Below the pieces are notes generated by a model. That model saw nothing but the letters and a program-made list of their open reading frames with translations, did no database searches and was not told the origin of the DNA. 19,072 nucleotides of DNA, taken from contig JBEKIU010000062.1 in the NCBI GenBank assembly GCA_050011635.1, forward strand, positions 1 through 19,072, given 5' to 3'. Within the stretch, counting starts at the first letter, position 1. Each line of letters opens with the position of its first letter. The DNA is from Bog-756 sp050011635 (lineage in GTDB: Bacteria > Actinomycetota > Acidimicrobiia > Acidimicrobiales > RAAP-2). Below, in pieces: positions 1 through 6,549 of this stretch. The position numbers and the translations under genes are program-made.

Positions 1-368
1 TCGACTTCGCCGCCAACCCGACCGGATTCAAGACGATCATGCCGCACGACCCACTCGGACAGCTGGCCATCTCGGTGCACGTCTATAGCTTCAACGCAGC
101 GAAATCGCCGGCCACTTGGGCCCAGTGGCTTCGCACGGGCCTGCTTTCCAAGGTGCCCTTCGTGACGGGCGAGTTGGGCGAAAAAGACTGCACCGCGAAA
201 TTCATCGGCACCTACATGAGCTGGGCGGACGCCCACGGCGTGTCCTACCTCGCCTGGGCCTTCAACTCCGGACCCTGCAACGGCCCCTACCTCCTCAACG
301 CCAGCGGTAGTCCGACTCCCTACGGTGCGGGATACAAGGCTCATCTCGCCCGTCTGGCCTCATCGTGA
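1..368 (+). CDS. C-terminal part of a GH5-like glycoside hydrolase (5' end outside window)
   Basis: The reading frame is open from the left edge (first full codon at 3) to a TGA at 366-368, giving the last 121 residues of a larger protein. Near the visible start is a His-x-Tyr pair (SVHVYSF), then VTGELGEKDC, where the first Glu fits the nucleophile at the end of beta-strand 7 in clan GH-A enzymes such as GH5 cellulases. It is followed by YLAWAFNS, the usual aromatic strand-8 segment. The family role is hydrolysis of beta-glycosidic bonds in extracellular polysaccharide. The acid/base residue and any signal peptide lie outside the window, so substrate cannot be judged. A second protein with the same kind of hydrolase domain starts at 4101, and the two may serve related roles. 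The GH-A fold is well supported; the exact family is inference. Confidence 0.75.
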   Translation, partial: DFAANPTGFKTIMPHDPLGQLAISVHVYSFNAAKSPATWAQWLRTGLLSKVPFVTGELGEKDCTAKFIGTYMSWADAHGVSYLAWAFNSGPCNGPYLLNASGSPTPYGAGYKAHLARLASS

Positions 369-394
369 CGGGTCTCGTCCGGGTGGCCCGTTTT
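368..394 (+). terminator. Weak hairpin with T-run after the GH5-like gene
   Basis: ACGGG (368-372) can pair with CCCGT (387-391), and the sequence then runs into TTTT (391-394). A smaller CGGG-TGG-CCCG hairpin is nested at 380-390. The position directly after the stop codon fits a rho-independent terminator, but the stem is short and the T-run has only four bases. Confidence 0.3.
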
Positions 395-438
395 GCCGGA
401 CCAGGATTAGGACACGCGAGTTGGGGTAGCGCGAAACA

Positions 439-789
439 ATGACCGAGGCGAATTCGGACAATGCCGATGTTCTGAAGGGTTTCGATACTGCCCTGTGGCT
501 TCTCAGCGCGAGGCGCCAGGCCAATGAGGAATCACCAATCGACAATCAGTGGCTTTGGGATGAAATCCGGCAACTAGGGTCGGACGAGGACGATCCCAGC
601 AGATACCTTGAATCGATTGGGCATCTGATAGGGGCATTGATCGAAGTCTCGTCGTTCTTTCTGACCGGGTGGGCTCACTCGTCAGGTGAAGATGCGGAGA
701 CGATCATCGCAGTGACCAGACGTATCTGCGAAGATCACTACAGCAGCGAACCGTCGTCGCCTGGGAGCAGCCCGGAGGAGCGCCCGTAA
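439..789 (+). CDS. Hypothetical acidic protein, 116 aa
   Basis: This ATG-started frame encodes an acidic 116-residue protein that I do not recognise. It has no signal peptide. Residues 10-30 and 55-80 look helical, with a hydrophobic patch around LIGALIEVSSFFLTGW (roughly residues 63-78). The last 15 residues are Ser/Pro/Glu-rich and probably disordered. Only a weak purine-rich stretch precedes the ATG. No neighbour suggests a function. It is called because the frame is free of stops, has plausible codon use and does not compete with a better frame. The nearest upstream gene ends 70 bp before it, and no gene follows for about 190 bp. Confidence 0.55.
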   Translation: MTEANSDNADVLKGFDTALWLLSARRQANEESPIDNQWLWDEIRQLGSDEDDPSRYLESIGHLIGALIEVSSFFLTGWAHSSGEDAETIIAVTRRICEDHYSSEPSSPGSSPEERP

Positions 790-968
790 CCGACCGACGA
801 ATGGCTAGTTCGGGCCCATCCGCTCCATTCACAACCGTGGCTGAACGACTCCTCGGGGCCCGTGGATATGTGTCATGGCTCGCTCAGGCCGACCAGCCAT
901 GCGGATTGACCTCGTAGTCCGTTGCGGCGCTGACCAGGAGCTGCGATACTCACGGCGTCTGCGAACAC

Positions 969-975
969 AGGAGGT
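969..975 (+). promoter_or_regulatory. Strong Shine-Dalgarno site of the GYD gene
   Basis: AGGAGGT lies six bases upstream of the ATG at 982. It fixes the start of the GYD-domain gene and shows that the translation signal is intact even though the reading frame downstream is broken. Confidence 0.7.
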
Positions 976-981
976 CGACTC

Positions 982-1301
982 ATGCCGAAGTACCTCGTCC
1001 AAGCGTCCTCTACCGGCGATGGTGTCGAGGGACTTCGCCAGGAAGGCGGCTCGGCCCGCCAGGCCATCGTCGAAAGGCGTGTTCCAGCGTCGGCGGGAAG
1101 CTCGACTCGTTCTACTACGCGCTCGGCGATACCGACGTGATTACGATCATGGACCTGCCGGACAATGTGGCAGCGGTCGCGATTGCCCTACTTGTCGCGG
1201 CCAGCGGCAAGGTAGCTGTCAAGACCACCGTCCTCTTGACGCCAGAAGAGGTCGACGCTGCGGTAAAGGTCGGGGGCGACTATCGCCCACCAGGGGGATG
1301 A
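982..1301 (+). pseudogene. GYD-domain protein gene, disrupted by a one-base deletion
   Basis: From the ATG at 982 the frame encodes the start of a GYD-domain protein (MPKYLVQAS, then EGGSARQAIVE). It then drifts into unrelated sequence and stops at 1138-1140 after 53 codons. The rest of the domain is intact in another frame from about 1086 to the TGA at 1299-1301: SVGGKLDSFYYALGDTDV, then DLPDN, KTTVLLTPEEVDAA and the terminal YRPPGG. Adding one A to the AAA at 1073-1075 joins the halves as VEKACSSVGGKL, which fits the family consensus. The restored protein would be about 106 residues, the normal family length. GYD proteins are small, widespread in actinobacteria and of unclear function. This is either a real frameshift mutation or an assembly/sequencing error in an A-run. 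Confidence 0.8.
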
Positions 1302-1384
1302 GCAGGATTGTGAGGACCTCCCGAAAGACCCGTTCAAAGCTGAGGCAGAACTGAGTGACAGCGATCCGGTAGAGCCAGCGTCGG

Positions 1385-1573
1385 ATGAGTAACTACGTTC
1401 TCACCACGAACTTGGTGTGTCATGGATGTGGCGAATCGGAAGCGGTGCCCTTTGACACGGGTATGCCACTCGAGGAACTGGAGTTTCCCCTCACCCTGTC
1501 CAAGGACTTCATCTGCTCCAACTGCGGGCCGCAAGGTCCGGTTTCGGTCACGCTTTCGAAAATACCCACCTGA
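1385..1573 (+). CDS. Small zinc-ribbon-like protein, 62 aa
   Basis: The 62-residue product has two CxxC knuckles, C12/C15 (CHGC) and C44/C47 (CSNC), spaced as in a zinc ribbon, with a beta-rich region between them. No membrane segment or signal peptide is visible. Small zinc ribbons bind nucleic acid or proteins, but nothing here tells which. The ribosome site is unclear: the ATG sits about 80 bp after the broken GYD gene with only GCGTCGG-type sequence before it. The 3' end overlaps a candidate minus-strand gene by 26 bp. The spacing of the four cysteines is the main reason for the call. Confidence 0.6.
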   Translation: MSNYVLTTNLVCHGCGESEAVPFDTGMPLEELEFPLTLSKDFICSNCGPQGPVSVTLSKIPT

Positions 1574-1739
1574 ATATAGATCTGCCCACGGCAACGGATT
1601 CTACGACCACGCCGTCCGGCACCCGCACCGTCACGACGATGGGGCCGTTGATCCACTTGCTTTCGAACTTCTGTCGTTTCCTCATCATCACGCCTAACGA
1701 ATAGCCCAGCCCGTTCGTTTCTCTTCGTCCTTCTCTCAC
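1548..1739 (-). CDS. Possible small basic protein, 63 aa
   Basis: A minus-strand frame from a GTG at 1739 to a TGA at 1548-1550 encodes 63 residues. The N-terminus is basic (MREGRRET, MMRKRQKFE), followed by a beta-like hydrophobic segment (NGPIVVTVRVPDGVVVES) ending in RWVFSKA. The strongest argument is an AAGGAGG sequence eight bases before the GTG (in-frame TTG one codon earlier is an alternative). I recognise no family. The end overlaps the zinc-ribbon gene by 26 bp tail to tail. A frame this short can occur by chance, so confidence is moderate. Confidence 0.45.
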   Translation of the reverse strand: MREGRRETNGLGYSLGVMMRKRQKFESKWINGPIVVTVRVPDGVVVESVAVGRSIFRWVFSKA

Positions 1740-1859
1740 CAACGTTTCCTCCTTAAGGAACACGTCCCCGAAAAAACCGACCCGAGTGCTGATCCGCGGA
1801 AGCGGGCGCAGGCGGGTGGTCCCCCATTGATGTCGTCGGTGCGACCATCCTGCCGGGCT

Positions 1860-2309
1860 TCACGGAGCGAACACTCGGTGACAGACGGCTGCGGCTGTCT
1901 CCTGGACGGTCGCCCGCAACCAGGCGGCGTAGGCGACCTGGGTGGACTCGGCAGGGGCAGCCCGACCCGTCACGAGGAGCGACTCGTGAAGCACCTTCTC
2001 CCCGCTGGCCAGATCGTTGTCCTCGATCAGGTGGTGGATTCGGGCGACTTCCAGCTCCGCATCGATGGCCCTCCCACGCCAGGTCTCAAGCTCTCGCTCC
2101 TCGCGGTGCAGCTTGATGGTTGCCATCTCCAGGTTCACGGCTATCACTGCTATGCGTTGCAGTAGGGCATCGTCACAGACGTCGACATCGACCAAGTGGG
2201 CGAGCCGCTGTACCTCGTCGAGGAGCACGATCACATCCGCCGTGGTCGCCGCCTCCGGATACCGGCGCAGCCCGGCGGTGTCGATCAGGTCAATCGCGGT
2301 CGAAGTCAT
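1860..2309 (-). CDS. Hypothetical protein, 149 aa, second gene of a minus-strand pair
   Basis: The frame runs from an ATG at 2309 to a stop at 1860. The 149-residue product is mostly helical and charged. Residues of about 60-105, rich in Glu, Arg, Leu and Ile (HREERELETWRGRAIDAELE), look like a coiled coil or long helical hairpin. There is no signal peptide, membrane segment or cysteine cluster, and I recognise no family. Its ATG overlaps the stop codon of the gene at 2306-2629 in an ATGA arrangement, so the two are probably co-transcribed and translationally coupled, which suggests partners in one process. Its C-terminal half ends in an Ala-rich stretch. Confidence 0.6.
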   Translation of the reverse strand: MTSTAIDLIDTAGLRRYPEAATTADVIVLLDEVQRLAHLVDVDVCDDALLQRIAVIAVNLEMATIKLHREERELETWRGRAIDAELEVARIHHLIEDNDLASGEKVLHESLLVTGRAAPAESTQVAYAAWLRATVQETAAAVCHRVFAP

Positions 2310-2629
2310 GGCTTGCCCGACTCACGCAAGAGCACTTCTCCCTGGAATCCGATCTGGAGGAACCAGACGCGAAAGTCCTCCTCACAGAAGGCCGGACCCT
2401 CCATGCCGTCGATCCACCGACCCTCACGGATCTCCATCCACCGCCAGCCGAAGCCGGCTGGCATGGGCCGGCGTAGGAGTGACTTGGCCCGCTCAATGGC
2501 GAGGCCCGGGGTGCTGAACATTGCGACCGCTCTGGCGACGGTATCGGGTTGCTCCAGGTCGTCGAGGATCTCTACCAACATGTACTCCAAAGTGCCCACA
2601 ATCGAGCGCGTCGGAATCTCAATACTCAT
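2306..2629 (-). CDS. Hypothetical protein, 107 aa, first gene of a minus-strand pair
   Basis: The preferred start is the ATG at 2629 (product begins MSIEIPTRS), preceded by AAAGGA eight bases upstream. The frame stays open to an ATG at 2839, but the extra 70 residues are low-complexity and proline-rich, so I treat them as untranslated. The 107-residue product has a helical N-terminal part (residues 10-50) and an aromatic second part containing FGWRWMEIREGRW and FRVWFLQIGF, which reads as a small soluble alpha/beta domain. No known family is evident. The stop overlaps the start of the next gene by four bases. Confidence 0.6.
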   Translation of the reverse strand: MSIEIPTRSIVGTLEYMLVEILDDLEQPDTVARAVAMFSTPGLAIERAKSLLRRPMPAGFGWRWMEIREGRWIDGMEGPAFCEEDFRVWFLQIGFQGEVLLRESGKP

Positions 2630-3082
2630 CGAATGATTCCTTTCGGTCAGCCCGGGGACGGGCGATGATGCGTCGACACCGGGGAAAAAGCTCGGGGGTG
2701 CCCCTCTGGAATGCTCACAGGGGACAAGGGGGGACGAGATGGCCGGAATGGGCTCGCTGTCGAACTCTTCCGGACCGCCTGGCTGTCGACCGAACGGTGT
2801 GAGATCCATACATCTATCAGACGCGGAAAGGACCGGCAACCCGTCTGGTGAGCTGGCCGGTACCGTCCGCGCAATGCCAGGTGGCGAGACGCTCCCGGCC
2901 TGGTTTCTCCTGTTGGCCGCCTCGAGGCTTCGTTCTCGGATGTGGCCTGCGAGCTGAACACGAGCGGGCCGCTCTTCGAGAGTTTACGACTGGGTCGCTC
3001 GTCCTCGGACGACCCGTCTCCGTACCCAGATCGCCGGGACTGGGCCTCATCACCGCCACAACCCCAGGGCTATGGTTCCGTC
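2630..3082. other. Gene-poor gap
   Basis: About 450 bp between the unknown minus-strand pair and the GNAT gene. Several open frames cross it on both strands, but all read as Arg/Pro/Ser-rich shadow sequence. An imperfect palindrome (GAGCGGGCCGCTC, 2962-2974) is present but short enough to be chance in GC-rich DNA. Promoters for the flanking divergent genes should lie here; I could not place them with confidence. Confidence 0.5.
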
Positions 3083-3607
3083 GTGGAAAATGGCCGGGCG
3101 ACGATCGTGCGCCCTGGACGAGAGGATGACGAACAATCGTTGCTCGGGCTCTTTGACGAAGCGGTTCTCTGGCTGACCGAACGAGGTCTCGGTGGACAGT
3201 GGGGTAGCCGGCCTTGGTCTGAGCAACCCGAGACGATAGAGCGGGTTGCCAACTTGGCAAGAAGCCCCGGGCTCACCGTCGCTGCGGTAGGCGATGAGTT
3301 GGTAGGGGCCCTTGAGGTCAGTGAGGACTCACCCTCGTATGCTCCGGTGACGAATGAGCCGGGCCTGTACATCGTGCTTCTTCTGACTTCCAGACGATTG
3401 ATCGGAAGCGGGATTGGGACCGCACTGTTGGACCATGCGCGCTCCGACTGCCTTGCACGGGGCCTGAGCCTCTTGAGAGTTGACTGCTGGGCTGGTGGAC
3501 GCCGGCGGCTCGTGCGGTACTACGAATCCGCAGGCTTCACCGCAGCCGAGTCGTTCGATCGTAACGGTTGGCCGGGGCAGCTACTCATCCAGCGTCTTGG
3601 TGGATGA
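3083..3607 (+). CDS. GNAT-family N-acetyltransferase, 174 aa
   Basis: Predicted to move an acetyl group from acetyl-CoA to an amine; the substrate is unknown. The acetyl-CoA-binding signature is R105-L-I-G108-S-G110 (R/QxxGxG), followed by a helix, and the late motif RYYESAGF at about residues 145-152 is typical of GNAT folds. The N-terminal strand ATIVRPGREDDEQSL matches the usual GNAT beginning. The frame is open from an ATG at 2942, but the 47 extra residues are low-complexity, so I chose the GTG at 3083 directly before that strand. No clear ribosome site was found. Nothing nearby shows a shared pathway; antibiotic modification cannot be claimed. Confidence 0.85.
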   Translation: MENGRATIVRPGREDDEQSLLGLFDEAVLWLTERGLGGQWGSRPWSEQPETIERVANLARSPGLTVAAVGDELVGALEVSEDSPSYAPVTNEPGLYIVLLLTSRRLIGSGIGTALLDHARSDCLARGLSLLRVDCWAGGRRRLVRYYESAGFTAAESFDRNGWPGQLLIQRLGG

Positions 3608-4100
3608 GGACTCCGGAACTGTTTCGAGTTCACCGGTGGAACCCAATCGACCTGTTCGGCTGACTCGGCACCAACCTCCGGATGGGAGCCGACCGATCGC
3701 TCTGAACTGGACCCGATGATCACCTCGGCCTCGGGCTGAATCCGCGGCCGGCTCGACGGACACCATGTGGTCCTCGGCGCAGATCCTGGCGACAACAGGG
3801 TCTGGTGAGAGCCACCGGGCCACGAGGTTGGTCGACCTCAGGCTCCTCGGCTGACGTGCGTCGAGCCGCCCCAGGACAGAGCGAGATCCGCCGCGGATGC
3901 AATCACGTCCACACGTACATGGTGGTACTTCTCGACTTCTGTGGAGAGCGCCTCATACCAGCGGGTCCGATCCGCCGGCGACAAAGGCGCCTGGCGTCCT
4001 GCTCACCTGGAAGACCGGCAACGATCAATGACAGTATGTCCGACGCGTCACAAGACGACGACCCGACAGGCCCTCCTAGGACGAAGGGAATCGCGATCAA
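3608..4100. other. Gap with a possible decayed minus-strand coding sequence
   Basis: No intact gene is convincing between the GNAT gene and the secreted hydrolase. On the minus strand, one frame open from 4002 to 3841 (LSPADRTRWYEAL ... VEKYHHVRVDVIASAADLAL) and a second frame at about 3860-3740 (LRSTNLVARWLSPDPVVAR ... SARG) both look protein-like. They would join if one base were restored near 3875. The layout loosely recalls the C-terminal half of a PIN-domain (VapC-type) protein, but the conserved acidic residues are not obvious. The promoter of the 4101 gene should also lie here. Confidence 0.3.
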
Positions 4101-6503
4101 GTGAAGGGCACAGTTGTAGCACTAGTCGCGCTGGGCGCTCTCGCCGTCTCGACGCTGCCGTCCCCCATGGTCGTGTCTGCGGGCGGTTCAACTCCTGTTG
4201 TTCGGGAGCCGTGCACCAAGATCCCTCAGCCCGATCCGGTCTATACGCATCCCATTCCTCCGACCAATCCGGCGCCGGTAGATCCGATCGTGGCCGTACC
4301 ATCACCAGGTGGCGGATCGTTCGCTGAGCTCGTCACGAAAGACGGTGTCGTAACCCGCCAGAAGTTCGAACCGAGAGGCGCTGACTATGTGCGGCTGGCG
4401 ACCATCGGGAAAGGACGGAACACCACCTGTGTCATCTCCACCTTTGATGTCGGCAGTGGACTCGATGCTTACAATCCCCATCGGGCCGCTCAGGCACTGG
4501 CCGGCATGGAGAAGTACGGCTACAACGTGGTCCACGTCAGCCTCAATCCAGTCGAGAGCGGCGAAACCTCGGGGAGTCTCAATCCGGCGTACTGGGCAAA
4601 CGTAACCAACTTCATCAACCTCGCCCGGAGCTACAACATTCGAGTCTCGATTGATCTGATGCCACTGCCAGATCAGGACATTCCGGGACCGTCCACGATC
4701 GCTCTCCCGGCGCAGGATCAACGGAGCAACGGAAATCTCTACTATCTCGAGCCCGCGTATCTCACCGCCGAAGAGAGCTATGTCACCGACCTCATCGGTG
4801 TGTTGAAGGCCGATGACGCCAACTTGAGCGATATGTTCTCCTTTGAACTACGGGGCGAGACGTACTTCAAGACCAACCTCTGGCCTCTCGATCTGAAGAG
4901 TGGCATCGTGTCGACCATCACAGGAAAGTTCAACATGGCGAGCGCCACTTCACGGGATGCCATGATCGAAAGCAACACCCTGTACTGGGAGAACCACCTG
5001 ACTGAATTGATTCACTCCGCCGTCCCGGGCTCTCTCGTCGCGGTGGGGTTCACACAAGGTCTGACGACCTTCCCTCAAAACCGGATAGGTCGGCCTCAAT
5101 CGTCTCTCTCTCCGTCGAGTCAGGTCGACTATGTAGACCTCCATATGTACCCAAAGTTCGGTCCCATCTATGCGCAGATCAACAGCATCGGAATCGCACC
5201 CGACACGGTGACCAAGCCGATCATCATGGGGGAATTCGGGGAGTACATGTCCCAGGCCCACACGCCTGCAGCCGCAGCCGCTGAGCTAGCCGCATGGCAA
5301 GAGCGCAGTTGTGACATCGACGGGTTCCGGTTCAGCGGTTGGCTCGTGTGGACGTGGGACACCACACCTTCTGAGCAGAGCGGTCTCTTCAACATGGTTG
5401 ACGGCGACGATGCCATTGCCTCGGCCCTCGCACCTCGCATCCGCTCGAATCCGTGTACGCCGGATATGACCTCTCTCAGTGCATCGGTCGATCCGCATAA
5501 GGCGACGGCCGGCGACAGCGTGACGTACTCGGCCACCGTAAGCGGATCCGGGGGCACGCCCACCGGCACAATTTCCTTCACAACCGGCCCGACCCACCTG
5601 TGCACGGCGGCATTGTCAGGGGGTTCCGGCTCGTGCGAGGCGTCCATTGCCCCGGTCGGCAGCGACCCCGTGAGAGCGACCTATTCGGGAGATGCAATCC
5701 ATGGTCAATCCGCGAGAGCGGCAAACCTCCTGGTGAGATCTCCTCCGGTGACCAACGGAAACCTTCCCGGTCCGCTCGTCGGCATGGCATCCCTTCCTGA
5801 CGGCTTCGGCTATTGGCTGGTCGACTCCAAGGGTGGGGTATCCGCTCATGGCGATGCGATCAACTATGGGTCGATGGCCGGTCGAGAGCTCAATGCACCC
5901 ATTGCCCATATTGTCCCCACGCCCGACGGAGAAGGCTACTGGCTGGTAGCCAGAGACGGAGGAACCTTCGCGTTCGGTGACGCCGGATTCTACGGTTCGA
6001 TGGGAGGGGAACATCTCAACGCGCCAGTCGTAAACATCGCCCCCACCTCAGACGGCCACGGATACTGGCTCGTGGCTTCAGATGGCGGGGTGTTCGCTTT
6101 TGGAGATGCCCGATTTCATGGCTCGATGGGTGGGCGGACATTGAACCGGCCGATCGTAGGCATTGCCACCGACAACCAGACCGGGGGGTATTGGGAAGTG
6201 GCGGCCGATGGCGGGATCTTCGCCTTCGATGCCCCCTTCCTCGGTTCCACTGGAGCCATCACCTTGAACAAGCCGGTCATCGGCATGACACCCACGGCGA
6301 ATGACCGCGGCTACTTGTTCGTGGCTTCTGATGGCGGGATCTTCACCTATGGGAACGCAGAGTTCTATGGCTCGATGGGTGGGCGATCACTCAACGGCCC
6401 CGTAGTCGGCATGGCGACCGATAACGCCACTTTCGGGTACTGGCTCGTGGGTGCCGATGGTGGCATCTTCTCTTTCGGTGCGCCCTTTTACGGTGCGGAC
6501 TAG
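4101..6503 (+). CDS. Secreted GH5/clan-A-like hydrolase with Ig-like domain and C-terminal GYWLV repeats, 800 aa
   Basis: Starts at GTG 4101, with a purine-rich site (GAAGGGA, 4083-4089) upstream. Residues 1-28 form a signal peptide (MKGTVV, hydrophobic core, then VSAGG). Residues of about 90-450 are a TIM-barrel hydrolase: E253 in FELRGETYF is the likely acid/base, H348 and Y350 lie in DLHMYP, E378 in IIMGEFGEY is the likely nucleophile, and GWLVWTWD (413-420) is the strand-8 aromatic segment. Residues of about 456-547 form a bacterial Ig-like domain (TSLSASVDP ... ATYSGD). Residues 556-800 hold about six repeats of about 40 residues with cores GYWLVxxDGG, FxFGDA, FxGSMGG and LNxPVVGIA. The protein is exported and probably acts on polysaccharide at the cell surface, the repeats serving as an attachment or binding domain. 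The residue before E253 is Gly, not the Asn usual in GH5, so the exact family and activity are uncertain. Confidence 0.85.
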   Translation: MKGTVVALVALGALAVSTLPSPMVVSAGGSTPVVREPCTKIPQPDPVYTHPIPPTNPAPVDPIVAVPSPGGGSFAELVTKDGVVTRQKFEPRGADYVRLATIGKGRNTTCVISTFDVGSGLDAYNPHRAAQALAGMEKYGYNVVHVSLNPVESGETSGSLNPAYWANVTNFINLARSYNIRVSIDLMPLPDQDIPGPSTIALPAQDQRSNGNLYYLEPAYLTAEESYVTDLIGVLKADDANLSDMFSFELRGETYFKTNLWPLDLKSGIVSTITGKFNMASATSRDAMIESNTLYWENHLTELIHSAVPGSLVAVGFTQGLTTFPQNRIGRPQSSLSPSSQVDYVDLHMYPKFGPIYAQINSIGIAPDTVTKPIIMGEFGEYMSQAHTPAAAAAELAAWQERSCDIDGFRFSGWLVWTWDTTPSEQSGLFNMVDGDDAIASALAPRIRSNPCTPDMTSLSASVDPHKATAGDSVTYSATVSGSGGTPTGTISFTTGPTHLCTAALSGGSGSCEASIAPVGSDPVRATYSGDAIHGQSARAANLLVRSPPVTNGNLPGPLVGMASLPDGFGYWLVDSKGGVSAHGDAINYGSMAGRELNAPIAHIVPTPDGEGYWLVARDGGTFAFGDAGFYGSMGGEHLNAPVVNIAPTSDGHGYWLVASDGGVFAFGDARFHGSMGGRTLNRPIVGIATDNQTGGYWEVAADGGIFAFDAPFLGSTGAITLNKPVIGMTPTANDRGYLFVASDGGIFTYGNAEFYGSMGGRSLNGPVVGMATDNATFGYWLVGADGGIFSFGAPFYGAD
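5766..6500 (+). repeat. Tandem in-gene repeats encoding GYWLV/GSMGG units
   Basis: Six coding repeats of roughly 120 bp occur at the 3' end of the secreted hydrolase gene. Each encodes a copy of G-Y-W-L-V, D-G-G-x-F-x-F-G and a GSMGG-type turn before LNxPxVGIA. At the DNA level phrases such as TTCTATGGCTCGATGGG and its variants recur, but copies differ at many third positions, so the repeats are old and not recent slippage. They resemble a beta-propeller or beta-solenoid built from about 40-residue blades. Confidence 0.8.
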
Positions 6504-6549
6504 TCACATCGACCGCCGGATTGGGTGCCCCCGATGGTCATGACGCCGC

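Noticed and set aside
875..1354. 159-residue plus-strand open frame
   Set aside because: It overlaps the GYD-domain sequence out of frame and is very Arg-rich, whereas the other two frames together give a recognisable GYD protein.
1267..1392. Protein-like acidic frame ending ...VEPASDE before the zinc-ribbon gene
   Set aside because: It has no start codon after the previous in-frame stop and the GYD domain already ends properly at 1301. It is too short to support a gene.
5766..6500. Repeats considered as a CRISPR array or minisatellite
   Set aside because: They are in-frame, diverged, about 120 bp long and encode a regular protein repeat.
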